From an uncultured Pelagibacteraceae bacterium (GTDB lineage: Bacteria; Pseudomonadota; Alphaproteobacteria; Pelagibacterales; AG-422-B15), in assembly GCA_902614655.1 (NCBI GenBank), contig CACMLX010000008.1, positions 1-53,782 on the forward strand: DNA of 53,782 nt, read 5' to 3'. Below the pieces are notes generated by a model. The model was given only the letters and a program-made list of their open reading frames with translations. It did no database searches and had not been told where the DNA came from. Shown in pieces: positions 16,003-25,552 of this stretch. Made by a program: the position numbers and the translations under genes. Each line of letters begins with the position of its first letter. Within the stretch, counting starts at the first letter, position 1.

Positions 16003-16683
16003 CTATGTCTTTACTGTTCCAGTAGGATGGACTTTTCCATTGATGATAAGTTTTGGCTCGATACTTACATCAATGAGTTCAGGTCTTTCGGACAAATAGC
16101 TTGCAATAGATGATAGTGAGGCAATATCATCTAAAAATTTTTCTAATCTTGGAAATTTTTTTATTATCTTTCCATCAAGTTTTCTTGATAGATCAAGATG
16201 GTGAAAAACTGCAAAATCACATGCTCTTGGAGTATCATCAATAAAAAACCTACCTCCATTTAAATTTATAATTTTTTCTAATTCTCCAAATCTTGTTTGA
16301 AGAAATGGCAACATATCTTCTCTTCTTTTTGCAAAATCTTCTCCCACTGCAAAATTAACTGCAGGATTAAGAGGTAAAAATAATTCTTGTGCACTCTGTA
16401 AAATAGCATTTGCTTTAGCTTCCTTAACAGGATCTTTTAGTTTTAGGCCGGCTATATTCTCTATAAAATTGAGTATAGCTATGCTTTGGCAAATCTCGTG
16501 TTCATCATCAACAACTATCATTGGAAGTTGTTTGAAGGGTATCTGAGGCTTTACTTCTTGCCATTCTTTGTCATAGTAATCCCATGACATGATATAATTA
16601 TATTTTATGTCAGCATAATGCATGAGCAGTTGTGGTGCTTCAGCTAAAGCTCTCATTTTGAAATATATTAAATCAATTTTCAT
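16003..16683 (-). CDS. Glutathione S-transferase-like protein (sigma-like layout)
   Basis: A 226-residue GST. The N-terminal domain opens IDLIYFKMRALAEAPQLLMHYADIKY, with a tyrosine at position 6 in the place of the catalytic Tyr of sigma/alpha/mu classes, then PFKQLPMIVVDDEHEICQSIAILNFIE with the cis-proline and the QS pair that holds glutathione. A helical C-terminal domain follows. It lies directly after the TauD-type dioxygenase (adjacent stop and start), so the two are one operon and probably share a pathway that oxidises and then conjugates or rearranges a substrate. The pathway is not identified. Confidence 0.8.
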   Translation of the reverse strand: MKIDLIYFKMRALAEAPQLLMHYADIKYNYIMSWDYYDKEWQEVKPQIPFKQLPMIVVDDEHEICQSIAILNFIENIAGLKLKDPVKEAKANAILQSAQELFLPLNPAVNFAVGEDFAKRREDMLPFLQTRFGELEKIINLNGGRFFIDDTPRACDFAVFHHLDLSRKLDGKIIKKFPRLEKFLDDIASLSSIASYLSERPELIDVSIEPKLIINGKVHPTGTVKT

Positions 16684-17532
16684 TTATAATCCGTATGCTG
16701 CAATGGTTGTTCGATGCAAAAGACGCTCTTGCCCTTCATAACCGCCAGTTGCTCTGTGTAACACGCTTCTATTATCCCACATAATTAACATATCTTTTTT
16801 CCATTTGTGGCGGTAAATAAATTCATCTTTGCACTGCCATGAACTTAATTCCATGAGTAATTTCATCGCTTCCTGATTATCCATACCATCAATACCAATG
16901 ATATAACCAACTGTACCATAAATACCCTCTTTGTTTGTTTCAGGATGATTCTTAATAATAGGATGTATTTGTTGTGCAAAAGCATCATTTGACGCTCTTA
17001 TATCCATGCTTCTTCCCATTTCCCTATCCTTGTCACCGTAACCACCCCCAGGTGAATAAGGTACAAGGGCTGAGTGAATTGCTTTTTTTCCCTCCAACTT
17101 TTTTCTTAATTCTGAAGGCATGCGCTCTAATGCTAATTGTTGGTTCGAAAACAATGTATCACCCCCTTTTGATGGAATTATTTTTCCAAATAAACACGTA
17201 CCTGCTGGTGGGTTTTTTTGAAAACTCCAATCAGTGTGCCAATTGTCTGCAAAAATTGGAACTTTTTCATCTGCAGTTCTTTTAACAGCAATTATATTTT
17301 CTCTTCCAGGTATTGAAGCAATGAATGGATCATCTCCAAAAGATCCAAAACATAGAGTGAAACGCTCTAAGTCATCATCAGATAACGCTTGGTCTGGAAA
17401 ACTCAGTACATGATGTTTCAGCCAATGCTCTCTTATTTCTTTAATTGTACTGTCAGATAGGTCTTTTTTTAAATCAATTCCTGAGATCTGAGCTCCACAA
17501 GATTGGCCTAATTTTTCCACATTTAAACTCAT
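16684..17532 (-). CDS. TauD/TfdA-family 2-oxoglutarate Fe(II) dioxygenase
   Basis: A 282-residue non-haem iron enzyme that couples 2-oxoglutarate decarboxylation to substrate hydroxylation. The iron facial triad is H99-x-D101 (NWHTDWSF) and the distal histidine in RSVLHRATGGY; the arginine for 2-oxoglutarate is in ERLLHRTTIA. GGDTLFSNQQLALERMP is the usual TauD block. Family substrates include taurine, alkyl sulfates, chlorophenoxyacetates and others; none can be chosen from sequence. It is co-transcribed with the GST that follows and diverges from the small ABM-type gene. Confidence 0.9.
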   Translation of the reverse strand: MSLNVEKLGQSCGAQISGIDLKKDLSDSTIKEIREHWLKHHVLSFPDQALSDDDLERFTLCFGSFGDDPFIASIPGRENIIAVKRTADEKVPIFADNWHTDWSFQKNPPAGTCLFGKIIPSKGGDTLFSNQQLALERMPSELRKKLEGKKAIHSALVPYSPGGGYGDKDREMGRSMDIRASNDAFAQQIHPIIKNHPETNKEGIYGTVGYIIGIDGMDNQEAMKLLMELSSWQCKDEFIYRHKWKKDMLIMWDNRSVLHRATGGYEGQERLLHRTTIAAYGL

Positions 17533-17600
17533 AACTAAGTATACTTTGTCAATATGAAATAGCTATTGAAATAGACATGTGTGAGCATAGTTAGTTTACT

Positions 17601-17903
17601 ATGTATATCGCAATGAATAGGTTTAAAATTATTAAAGGGAATGAAAATACTTTTGAGGACCTCTGGAAAAATAGGGAGTCCTATCTTGATGAAGTAGAAG
17701 GATTTCTTAGTTTTAATCTTATAAAAGGTAAATCTCTCAGCGATCATACTCTTTATGCATCTCATAGTACTTGGAAAAGTGAAGAAGATTTTATATCTTG
17801 GACAAAATCTGAGTCATTCAGAAAAGCTCACAAAGATGCAGGAACTAATAAAGATCTCTATCTTGGCAATCCTCAATTTGAGGGTTTTAATGTTGTACAG
17901 TAA
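17601..17903 (+). CDS. ABM-fold protein, probable IsdG/HmoA-type heme monooxygenase
   Basis: A 100-residue alpha-beta barrel protein. The Asn near the start (MNRFKIIKGNENTFEDLW), the tryptophan in HSTWKSEEDFISWTKS and the histidine in FRKAHKDAG match the N-W-H set of IsdG-type heme oxygenases, which open heme to release iron. The evidence is a motif reading, and related ABM proteins do other oxidations. The exported CRTAC-type gene begins inside its last 14 bases, so both are on one transcript. Confidence 0.65.
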   Translation: MYIAMNRFKIIKGNENTFEDLWKNRESYLDEVEGFLSFNLIKGKSLSDHTLYASHSTWKSEEDFISWTKSESFRKAHKDAGTNKDLYLGNPQFEGFNVVQ

Positions 17904-19347
17904 TATAATAAATATCAATAAATTTTTTATTTATATTCTTGTTCTAATAATTATTAGTAACATTGCTAAAGCAGATTTTTTTGAAAATATAACAGGTATA
18001 ATAGAAGATAATGATGAACGTCTAAGCTACGGGATTTCAGTGAATGATATCACAAACGACGGCAACTATGAACTAGTCGTTACTGGATTTGGTACAGATA
18101 ATCTTGCTCTTAGTTATCGAGATGGGGTACTGAAAAATATTATAAAAGACGAGAGCTTTTCTGATTCTAATCGCAGAACTATTGGGGTAGTAGCTTGCGA
18201 TATTGATCAAGATGGTTATGAAGAGATTTATTTTCTTAATACAGATACATACAGTGGAAATAAATTGTATTCAGATCGACTTCTAGATTTTGAAAATAGT
18301 GAATTGAATGACTTATTTTCATTAGAAAAAAATAAGAAAGACCTAAATTATACCGCTGGCAGATCTGTTGCATGCGTAGATCGTCAAGGAAATGGTAAAT
18401 ACGGAATATATGTTTCAAACTATGGTGGGCCTACACGTTTTTACGAACTTGAAAACAATACAATAGTTGATCAAGCACCAAATTTACTAATAAATAGGGT
18501 TACAGGTGGTAGAGCAGTTGTTGTTGGAAACATTATATCTGAAAAGAGTGATATTTTTGCAGCTAATGAACGTGGATCAAATTTTCTGTATGTAAATAAT
18601 AATGGAAAATTTATCGAAGTTGCAAAAAATTATGGAATTGATGATGAATTGCAAAATGGACGTGGCACAACGCTATCAGATATTTTTTATGATGGAGAGT
18701 TGGATATTATTAATGGAAATTGGAGAGGATATCACCGCGCTTATGTCAAAAATAGTGATAAATTCATAGATATAGCTAATAAAGATTTTAGAGCTCCAAC
18801 AAAAGTGAGGACAGTAATATCTGCTGACTTTGATAATGACGGATATGACGAAATATTTTTTAACAACATAGGAGAGCCGAATAAGCTTTTTAGAATTAAC
18901 GACAATGGTGAATTTCTAGAGTTACAACTCAATGAAGCATTAGAGCCCAATGGGTTAGGTACAGGTGCCGCAGTAGCTGATATTAATAATGATGGTGTAT
19001 TAGAATTATTAATTTCTCATGGTGAAACAGCTGAACAGCCACTTTCATTGTTTAGGGCTAATGTGCAAAAAAACCATAAATGGATCAGGATTTTACCAAA
19101 AAATATTTTTGGTGCCCCTGCAAGAGGTGGAACTGTAACTCTATATACAAATCAACGAACTCATGCAAAAACTATAGATGCAGGCTCAGGTTATCTTTGC
19201 CAGATGGAACCAATAGCTCATTATGGTATTAGAAATGGAGAGATTATAGAGAAGATAGTTGTTACTTGGACGGATGGCACTTCTTCAGAGATTGGTGAAT
19301 TTGATTTAAATCAAACCATAGAAATCAGGCAAGGCACGGTTCCTTAG
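17890..19347 (+). CDS. Exported FG-GAP/CRTAC (UnbV-ASPIC) protein
   Basis: A secreted or periplasmic beta-propeller protein of 485 residues. The start was placed at the ATG giving MLYSNIININKFFIYILVLI, a signal peptide ending IAKA; a much longer open frame begins inside the previous gene but would bury this signal. FG-GAP-like repeats carry calcium-type loops: DITNDGNYELVV, DIDQDGYEEIYF, DFDNDGYDEIFF, DINNDGVLELLI. The C-terminal 100 residues are the UnbV/ASPIC domain (ARGGTVTLY, GSGYLCQMEPIAHYGI, VTWTDGTSSEI). Such proteins are common in marine bacteria, and their roles (surface binding or a periplasmic enzyme) are poorly known. It converges with a Cys-rich exported protein, overlapping by 4 bases. 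Confidence 0.85.
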   Translation: MLYSNIININKFFIYILVLIIISNIAKADFFENITGIIEDNDERLSYGISVNDITNDGNYELVVTGFGTDNLALSYRDGVLKNIIKDESFSDSNRRTIGVVACDIDQDGYEEIYFLNTDTYSGNKLYSDRLLDFENSELNDLFSLEKNKKDLNYTAGRSVACVDRQGNGKYGIYVSNYGGPTRFYELENNTIVDQAPNLLINRVTGGRAVVVGNIISEKSDIFAANERGSNFLYVNNNGKFIEVAKNYGIDDELQNGRGTTLSDIFYDGELDIINGNWRGYHRAYVKNSDKFIDIANKDFRAPTKVRTVISADFDNDGYDEIFFNNIGEPNKLFRINDNGEFLELQLNEALEPNGLGTGAAVADINNDGVLELLISHGETAEQPLSLFRANVQKNHKWIRILPKNIFGAPARGGTVTLYTNQRTHAKTIDAGSGYLCQMEPIAHYGIRNGEIIEKIVVTWTDGTSSEIGEFDLNQTIEIRQGTVP

Positions 19348-20057
19348 TTTGCCATCTGGATAAAAATATCTCCCATACCACCTTTTACTTCCTCAATTGG
19401 CTGATTATTTCTAAATTCACAAAATTGTCCTGTCGTTTCATTTGAAGCAATAGAGATAAGTTGGCTCTCGGTACATTGTGCTGCATTGTGTAATAGTCCG
19501 ATTACAAGATTGTCATTGACTGTAAATACTTGGTTTTTATCAAGTTTGTTTTCCTTGCAGAAGTAGTTTCTATTTACTTCAATTGGGAAGTTATCCTTTT
19601 GACACGGATCTTTAATCGTTAAAACATTTAATTCAAAATCTGTTTTATCGAAAGTGAATTTTACTTTTCTGGTCTTTGCGTATTTCATAAGATCACATGA
19701 ACAAGGTAAGCAACATCTATAATATTCTCCACACATTAATTTGTTAGTCTCCTCCTCATAAATTTTTACTAAATCAGGAATTTCACCTGGATTAATTAAT
19801 GAACCAGATACAGCGCAGTAAAGTTTATTGTACTCTATGAAATCATCGATCGCTAAACTCTGTTTTAATGCAAAATTAAAAAATTTTGGACCAGCGGCGT
19901 TTCTATTCTTGTCAGGAAATATACTAATCCACGACTCAAGCAGTTTTTCATAATATTTTTGACCTATTTCAACAGTCTCTAAATTATCATCAGCTTTTAC
20001 ATTCATTGTAAGCATCAAAAAGATAATTGTTAAAATTTTAATAATATTATCTCTCAT
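19344..20057 (-). CDS. Unrecognised exported cysteine-rich protein
   Basis: I do not recognise this 237-residue protein. It has a signal peptide (IIKILTIIFLMLTMNVKADD, cleavage after VKA), so it acts in the periplasm. Ten cysteines lie in the mature part, five of them in a dense cluster CGEYYRCCLPCSCDLM near residues 109-124 (C-x5-CC-x2-C-x-C), the rest paired along the C-terminal half. In the periplasm this suggests disulfides or a bound metal. It starts inside the last 4 bases of the photolyase gene and is therefore co-translated with it. No function is proposed. Confidence 0.75.
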   Translation of the reverse strand: MRDNIIKILTIIFLMLTMNVKADDNLETVEIGQKYYEKLLESWISIFPDKNRNAAGPKFFNFALKQSLAIDDFIEYNKLYCAVSGSLINPGEIPDLVKIYEEETNKLMCGEYYRCCLPCSCDLMKYAKTRKVKFTFDKTDFELNVLTIKDPCQKDNFPIEVNRNYFCKENKLDKNQVFTVNDNLVIGLLHNAAQCTESQLISIASNETTGQFCEFRNNQPIEEVKGGMGDIFIQMAN

Positions 20058-21496
20058 CTACTTCTTCTTCCAAGTCGGCTTCCATGTTTAAGATAGACTT
20101 GTTTTGCTATGCTCTTAAATTGATCACTTTTTCTAATATTCCAGATTTCATTTCGAGCAAAGTCAGCAGATAATTTAGGGTCGATAATTTTTTCAGGATA
20201 TTTTGATTTTATGTTAGCGCTATGAATATTTTCAATATTCTCAAATTTGAGTTGAGGAAATTCCTCTAAAATAAACTTTGCTTCAGGATCCTGATCAATG
20301 CTTTGTTTTAAAACTGAATAAATTCTTGGAAGATTAATTCCAGTTACACCACTTTGCATTTGAACTTGGCTTATGTGTATTCCAGGCTCATAATCAACGA
20401 ACAGCTTCGCTAAAAGTGGAGAAGTTTTTTGCCAAGGCTGCCAGAGATTATACGAGGCAAAAGACATAATCATCGCTCTCATTCTAAAATTAATCCAACC
20501 ATATTTTCTAAGGTATTGTATGCACGCATCGAGAAAAGGGAAACCAGTCTCACCCAGAATCCATTTTTCAATTAATTCTTTGTTTTCAGTTAATCTGAGT
20601 GTATCGCACATTGCATGCATACTATTAAATTCTATGTTTGGCTCAGTTTCTAATTTCTGGATAAAATGGCAGTGCCAATAAAGTCTTTTTTTAAATGAAT
20701 ATAAGTCTGATTTATATTTAGAAGATAATAATTCTCTTTTTAATTTTTTATAGACATATCTCATAGAAATTGTTCCAAATGCGAAGTGTGAAGACAGCCT
20801 TGAGCAGTGATCAACAGCATTCAAAGGGCTTGACATCTTTATTCTATAATTATGACACCTTTTTTGAAAAAAAGTGTTGAGTAGTTTTTCGGCAGCTTCG
20901 GATCCACCGGGTTGAATTTTAATAAAATCTCTTTGATGTGAGTCAATTTGAATTTTAATTAGTTTATCAAGTGAGATTGTGAAAAATTTTTTGTCAAGTA
21001 TACAATCTTTATTAGGCATTGGGTTATCGCATGTATTTTCATTCATTTGAGCATCCCATAACTTTGACCATTGATCACGATTAATATTAGATCTTTGAAC
21101 CCCAAAATCTCTAAATACATTGACATCATATTTCTTAATTGCATTATTAATGAGGCTACTGATTTGGGAATTATAGTAATTGATATCAGTAGAATGATTA
21201 AAATATAAATTATATTGACCGTTACTGTTCACCAAAGATTTATAAAATTCTTTGTAATCTCCAATAAATATCTCAAGCTTTGAATTCAGGTTTTTTAAAT
21301 TTTGATCCAGCTCTATAAGACAATCTTTCAAAAAATACAATTGCCGAACTGATTTTCCATTCCCCTGCCAATATTTAGGATCAAATACATAAATACATCT
21401 ATATTTTTGTCTAATAGATCCATGATATAAAGCCTCGTTGTCTTTTATTCTTAAATTTCTATGAAAAATTATTAAATCTGTTCTATTAGAAGCCAT
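20054..21496 (-). CDS. Cryptochrome/DNA photolyase family protein
   Basis: A 480-residue flavoprotein that probably repairs UV-made pyrimidine dimers with blue light. The N-terminal photolyase domain begins DLIIFHRNLRIKDNEALYHG, and the FAD-binding half has GETGFPFLDACIQYLRKYGWINFRMRAM (read in parts), SFASYNLWQPW, YEPGIHISQVQMQSGVTGIN and DQDPEAKFILEEFPQL. The last block matches the DPEGxFIRxWxPEL motif of the family in weakened form. The QMQSG-TGIN variant is, from memory, typical of a branch found in marine bacteria and differs from classic class I, where Trp-rich N-rich text stands; whether it is a photolyase or a light sensor is open. It is followed by the tRNA upstream and by the Cys-rich gene downstream. 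Confidence 0.88.
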   Translation of the reverse strand: MASNRTDLIIFHRNLRIKDNEALYHGSIRQKYRCIYVFDPKYWQGNGKSVRQLYFLKDCLIELDQNLKNLNSKLEIFIGDYKEFYKSLVNSNGQYNLYFNHSTDINYYNSQISSLINNAIKKYDVNVFRDFGVQRSNINRDQWSKLWDAQMNENTCDNPMPNKDCILDKKFFTISLDKLIKIQIDSHQRDFIKIQPGGSEAAEKLLNTFFQKRCHNYRIKMSSPLNAVDHCSRLSSHFAFGTISMRYVYKKLKRELLSSKYKSDLYSFKKRLYWHCHFIQKLETEPNIEFNSMHAMCDTLRLTENKELIEKWILGETGFPFLDACIQYLRKYGWINFRMRAMIMSFASYNLWQPWQKTSPLLAKLFVDYEPGIHISQVQMQSGVTGINLPRIYSVLKQSIDQDPEAKFILEEFPQLKFENIENIHSANIKSKYPEKIIDPKLSADFARNEIWNIRKSDQFKSIAKQVYLKHGSRLGRRSR

Positions 21497-21564
21497 GTTA
21501 TATAGATATAGCTGTATCTATTTAAATCAAATATTAGTCTTAAAACGGTATTTTAGATAACTTT

Positions 21565-21641
21565 TGGTGGGCCCACTAGGACTCGAACCTAGGACAACTC
21601 CGTTATGAGCGGAGGGCTCTAACCAACTGAGCTATGGGCCC
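21565..21641 (-). tRNA. tRNA-Ile2 (anticodon CAT, lysidine-modified)
   Basis: The minus strand folds as a full cloverleaf: acceptor GGGCCCA/TGGGCCC, D arm GCTC..GAGC, anticodon stem CTCCG/CGGAG around loop CTCATAA, T arm CCTAG-GTTCGAGT-CCTAG, discriminator A and an encoded CCA. CAT could mean Met or Ile2. C4-G69 and C5-G68 in the acceptor stem are the marks that TilS uses in E. coli to select Ile2, whereas elongator Met has other pairs there, so Ile2 is preferred. It lies just downstream of rpoD. Confidence 0.88.
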
Positions 21642-21681
21642 TAATTGAACTTTTATACACTTAGATTGCTGGTTATACAAT

Positions 21682-23697
21682 TTAGTTTTTGTCCAGAAAG
21701 CTTTTCAAGAGTTTTGCTCTAGTTGGATGTTTAAGTTTCCTGAGGGCTTTAGCTTCGATCTGTCTAATTCTTTCTCTTGTGACTGAGAATTGTTGACCAA
21801 CTTCTTCAAGCGTATGATCTGAATTCATTCCGATACCAAAGCGCATTCTTAACACTCTTTCTTCACGAGGAGTTAATGAGGAAAGTATTTTAGTAGTGGT
21901 TTGTCTCAGATTTGAGTGAATTGCAGCATCAATTGGTATTACTGCATTTTCATCCTGTATAAAATCCCCCAGGTGACTATCTTCCTCATCGCCTACAGGT
22001 GTTTCAAGACTTACTGGTTCTTTGGCTATCTTTAAAACTTTTCTAACTTTTTCGAGAGGCATATTTAATTTTTTTGAGATTTCCTCAGGAGTTGGCTCCC
22101 TTCCAATTTCATTTAAAAGTAGTCTTTGCGTTCTTACAATCTTATTTATGGTCTCTATCATATGCACTGGGATACGTATGGTTCTTGCTTGGTCCGCTAT
22201 TGACCTAGTAATTGCTTGTCTAATCCACCATGTTGCGTAAGTTGAAAATTTATAACCTCTTCTATACTCAAATTTATCTACCGCCTTCATCAAACCGATA
22301 TTTCCTTCTTGGATTAGATCTAAAAATTGCAATCCTCTATTTGTATATTTTTTTGCAATAGATATAACTAATCGAAGATTTGCTTCAATCATTTCTTTTT
22401 TAGCAATACTTGACTCTCTTTCACCCTTTTGGACATTGCTTACAATTCGTTTAAACTCATTCAGTGTTAAGCCTATATTACTTGCAGCAGCTCTTACCTC
22501 ATTCATAATGTTTTTAATGTTATTTTTTTCTTGTTTAACAAACTTTTCCCATCCAGAAAGCCTTGTTATTTTTCTCAACCAATATGGGTTATTTTCATTT
22601 CCAATATATTTGTCAAGGAATTCATCTCTTGATAATTTATATTGTACTGCAAGTCTTAGTAACTTACCTTCTAGCGCAATAATTTCTTTATTAATCACAT
22701 ATAACTTATTTATTAATTCCTCAATTTTATTTGTATTTATTTGTAAGCCTTTAATCAGTTCGACAACAACAGCTTTAGATAATTGATAGTTTTTTTCCGA
22801 TCTAGAGGGAAATTCCTTACCCTTTTCTTGAAATGCAATTTTATCTTTTTGAAGTCTTTGCAACTTTTTGAAGCTTTTATTTAATTTTTTAAATGTTTCA
22901 AGAATTTGTGGCTTTAGTTCTTCTTCCATAATTGCTATTGAAACGTTTAGTTCATCATCAGCGTCCTCATACTCCTCGATTACTTGATCAGATGAGTTCT
23001 CAATCATTGGTTCAGTGTCGTCACCATACGTAGCTGATTTTTTTTCAGCCTCTTTTCTTTTTCTTATTTCTTCCTTTTCCTCTTGTTCTTTTCTTTTCTT
23101 TGCCTCTTTTATTTTTTTACTTAACTCTTTTTTATTAGGTGATTCTTCAAACAACGACTCGAGATCAATAACTTCTCTTAAAGTAATTTTTTCAGCAATT
23201 ATATCTTCTCTCCAATCAAGTATAGCTTGAAGTGTAAGCGGACTTTCACATAATCCAGAAATCATTGCCTCTTGGCCAGCTTCAATTCTTTTTGCTATTG
23301 CGATCTCGCCTTCACGCGAGAGTAGATCAACAGTTCCCATTTCCCTAAGATATAATTTTACTGGATCGTCAGTTTTCTCAGTTCCAGTTTTTGCTCCTAC
23401 AGTTTCATCATCTTTATCATCATCATTATCAGAATCATCTGAGTCAATTATATCAAATCCAACTTGTGATAATTTTGTTGTATATTGTTCAATTTGTTCT
23501 GAATTAAACTTATCCTCAGGAAAAGATTTTTTTATTAATTCATTGGTAAGGTAACCGTCTTTTTTACCCTGCTTTATAAGTTTCTTAATTATAGATTTTT
23601 CTAAATCTAAAACTGGTCCGTCTTGTTCATTATTCTGTGACTGTAAATTATCAAAATCAGTCTTTACTTGCTTCTTTTTTCTTCCTCTTTTTTTCAT
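21682..23697 (-). CDS. rpoD: RNA polymerase primary sigma factor RpoD (sigma70)
   Basis: The housekeeping sigma factor, 671 residues. In order: region 1.1-like start, an acidic run ([13 protein letters not shown], residues 85-97), region 1.2 from about residue 109 ([11 protein letters not shown]), a long non-conserved insert with a charged coiled coil ([21 protein letters not shown] type), region 2 ([41 protein letters not shown]), region 3 and region 4 with the helix-turn-helix ([20 protein letters not shown]). Everything needed for -10 and -35 recognition is present. It follows dnaG with a single base between, the classical primase-sigma operon, and a tRNA lies downstream. Confidence 0.98.
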   Translation of the reverse strand: MKKRGRKKKQVKTDFDNLQSQNNEQDGPVLDLEKSIIKKLIKQGKKDGYLTNELIKKSFPEDKFNSEQIEQYTTKLSQVGFDIIDSDDSDNDDDKDDETVGAKTGTEKTDDPVKLYLREMGTVDLLSREGEIAIAKRIEAGQEAMISGLCESPLTLQAILDWREDIIAEKITLREVIDLESLFEESPNKKELSKKIKEAKKRKEQEEKEEIRKRKEAEKKSATYGDDTEPMIENSSDQVIEEYEDADDELNVSIAIMEEELKPQILETFKKLNKSFKKLQRLQKDKIAFQEKGKEFPSRSEKNYQLSKAVVVELIKGLQINTNKIEELINKLYVINKEIIALEGKLLRLAVQYKLSRDEFLDKYIGNENNPYWLRKITRLSGWEKFVKQEKNNIKNIMNEVRAAASNIGLTLNEFKRIVSNVQKGERESSIAKKEMIEANLRLVISIAKKYTNRGLQFLDLIQEGNIGLMKAVDKFEYRRGYKFSTYATWWIRQAITRSIADQARTIRIPVHMIETINKIVRTQRLLLNEIGREPTPEEISKKLNMPLEKVRKVLKIAKEPVSLETPVGDEEDSHLGDFIQDENAVIPIDAAIHSNLRQTTTKILSSLTPREERVLRMRFGIGMNSDHTLEEVGQQFSVTRERIRQIEAKALRKLKHPTRAKLLKSFLDKN

Positions 23698-23698
23698 T

Positions 23699-25504
23699 TT
23701 AGTTTTTGTTGATACTTTCTATTTTAATTCTCATAAAATTTTCAAAGCTTTTTTCATCCATCTTTTCTTCTAAATCATTAAAAGCAATGTCTAAATCACT
23801 TTCTGCAAGAAGAGAATTATGCAGGTCTAATAAGCTAGTAAAACTTTTTTCTACTTTTTCCCTACTGTTGTTTATGATTGAACTATAAGTAGATACTAAT
23901 TTTGGTTGAAAAATATATTTAATCTCCCGATTTAATCCCCTTTTGATTAAATAAGACTTTAAATCGAAGTTTTCAAGCTCTTTATCTCCATTAGAAGCTG
24001 AAAACTCAAGAATTTCTGACACCAAAGACAATAAATTAAGATCATTGAAGCGAATTTTTCCTAAATCCTCAAGATACCTTGGTATTAAGAAAGGGTTCTC
24101 AACTAAAGAGATTAAAATTATTTTCTCCCTTACCGCAGAGTCATGTGACTGCTCTTGAACTCTATCGCTTGCGAGAATTTCCTGAGATACTCCACCTTTT
24201 TTAAAATTGAACTTGCTACTTTTAGAAAAATCCTTTCCAAATTTAAGATCTCTTATTTTATCACCAAAAAATTTTGCATAGTACGCACGTACTATTTTAT
24301 TATTTATTTTTTCAGTGAGACTTTTTATTCTTTTCTCAAATCCAGCTTTCTTTTCGGGAGTTGATATATCTTCTTTATTTAGCTCTGACATCCAAATAAA
24401 TTCAGATAATGATAATGAGTTATCAATAATGCTCTGTAAATTAGCTGAGCTATTTCTTTTTAAATAATCATCAGGATCATAATCTTTAGGCAGTAAACAA
24501 AAACGGACTGAATGATCAGGCAATAAATTATTCAATGCTAGTGTGGAAACACGTTGCGCTGCTTTTTGGCCAGCTTCATCACCATCAAACATGATAATCG
24601 GATTTTCGCAAACTTTCCAAGCTCTCTCAAGTTGATAACTTGTTAGCGCTGTTCCTAATGGTGCAACTATTGCCTTAAAGTTGTTTTGATACAACGTAAT
24701 TACATCCATGTAACCTTCAACAATAATTAAATCTTTTGGTCTTCTATTTTCATTTATAGCAAGATTTAGATTATAGAGTTGAAAACTTTTTTTAAATATT
24801 GGACTATCTGAAGAGTTTATATATTTTATACTCGAATTATCTAAAGCTCTTCCTCCAAAAGCAATTATATTGGATTTATAATCTTTGATTGCAAACATAA
24901 ATCTATTTCGAAAAAAATCATAATATTCACCTTCTTTTTTAGTTGATTTTTTTATGAGGCCAATTGATATAGCGTCCTCGATATTCATGCCTTTACTTTT
25001 AAAGTAATTATATAAATTATTGTATCCTGAGCCTGAATAACCTAAATCAAACTCTTTAATTGTTTTTTCATCGATAGATCTTTTCTCAATATATCTTTGA
25101 GCTTCATTGCTACGATTTAGTTGATCTCTAAAGTAATTATTAGCTTCATTTAAAATTTTTTTTAAACTTGAAAAATCTTTTTCTACATAATTAGCGTCTC
25201 TTATTATGCCTCGTTCAGGATCCATACCAGCTTGTCTTCCCAAGTATTCAATTGACTCGGGGTATGACATATTTTTGTGTTTCATCAAAAAAGAAAATAT
25301 ATCTCCATGCTCTGCACTGCTAAAGCAGTGATAAAATTCTTTTTCATCATTTACGGTAAACGAGGGAGTTTTTTCATTTTTAAAAGGGCTTAAGCCTATA
25401 TACTCATTACCTCTTTGAGTAAGTTTTACAAACTTTCCCACAACCTCTGAAACACGCAATCTCGATTTAATTTCTGCTATGAATTCTTTTGAATATCTTG
25501 GCAT
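23699..25504 (-). CDS. dnaG: DNA primase DnaG, zinc ligands lost
   Basis: Primase makes the RNA primers for replication. The 601 residues contain the N-terminal CHC2 domain, the RNA polymerase core, the Toprim block ([29 protein letters not shown]) and a C-terminal helicase-binding part. The zinc ribbon is altered: the usual C-P-F-H and C-x2-C read S39-P-F-K42 and C60-F-S-S63, leaving only one of four ligands, while the surrounding EKTPSFTV and YHCF context is normal. I remember similar zinc-less forms in other alphaproteobacteria, so this is likely a lineage trait and not damage. It stands between GatB/YqeY and rpoD. Confidence 0.97.
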   Translation of the reverse strand: MPRYSKEFIAEIKSRLRVSEVVGKFVKLTQRGNEYIGLSPFKNEKTPSFTVNDEKEFYHCFSSAEHGDIFSFLMKHKNMSYPESIEYLGRQAGMDPERGIIRDANYVEKDFSSLKKILNEANNYFRDQLNRSNEAQRYIEKRSIDEKTIKEFDLGYSGSGYNNLYNYFKSKGMNIEDAISIGLIKKSTKKEGEYYDFFRNRFMFAIKDYKSNIIAFGGRALDNSSIKYINSSDSPIFKKSFQLYNLNLAINENRRPKDLIIVEGYMDVITLYQNNFKAIVAPLGTALTSYQLERAWKVCENPIIMFDGDEAGQKAAQRVSTLALNNLLPDHSVRFCLLPKDYDPDDYLKRNSSANLQSIIDNSLSLSEFIWMSELNKEDISTPEKKAGFEKRIKSLTEKINNKIVRAYYAKFFGDKIRDLKFGKDFSKSSKFNFKKGGVSQEILASDRVQEQSHDSAVREKIILISLVENPFLIPRYLEDLGKIRFNDLNLLSLVSEILEFSASNGDKELENFDLKSYLIKRGLNREIKYIFQPKLVSTYSSIINNSREKVEKSFTSLLDLHNSLLAESDLDIAFNDLEEKMDEKSFENFMRIKIESINKN

Positions 25505-25552
25505 AAGTTCAGTATATTACTTAAGGGCAGTAAAGAATAGCCTACAAAAAAT

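Noticed and set aside
17755-17889. N-terminal extension of the CRTAC-type protein
   Set aside because: It runs inside the heme monooxygenase gene in another frame, and starting at 17890 gives a proper signal peptide.
21565-21641. Elongator tRNA-Met reading of the CAT anticodon
   Set aside because: Acceptor pairs C4-G69 and C5-G68 match the TilS identity of Ile2 and differ from tRNA-Met.
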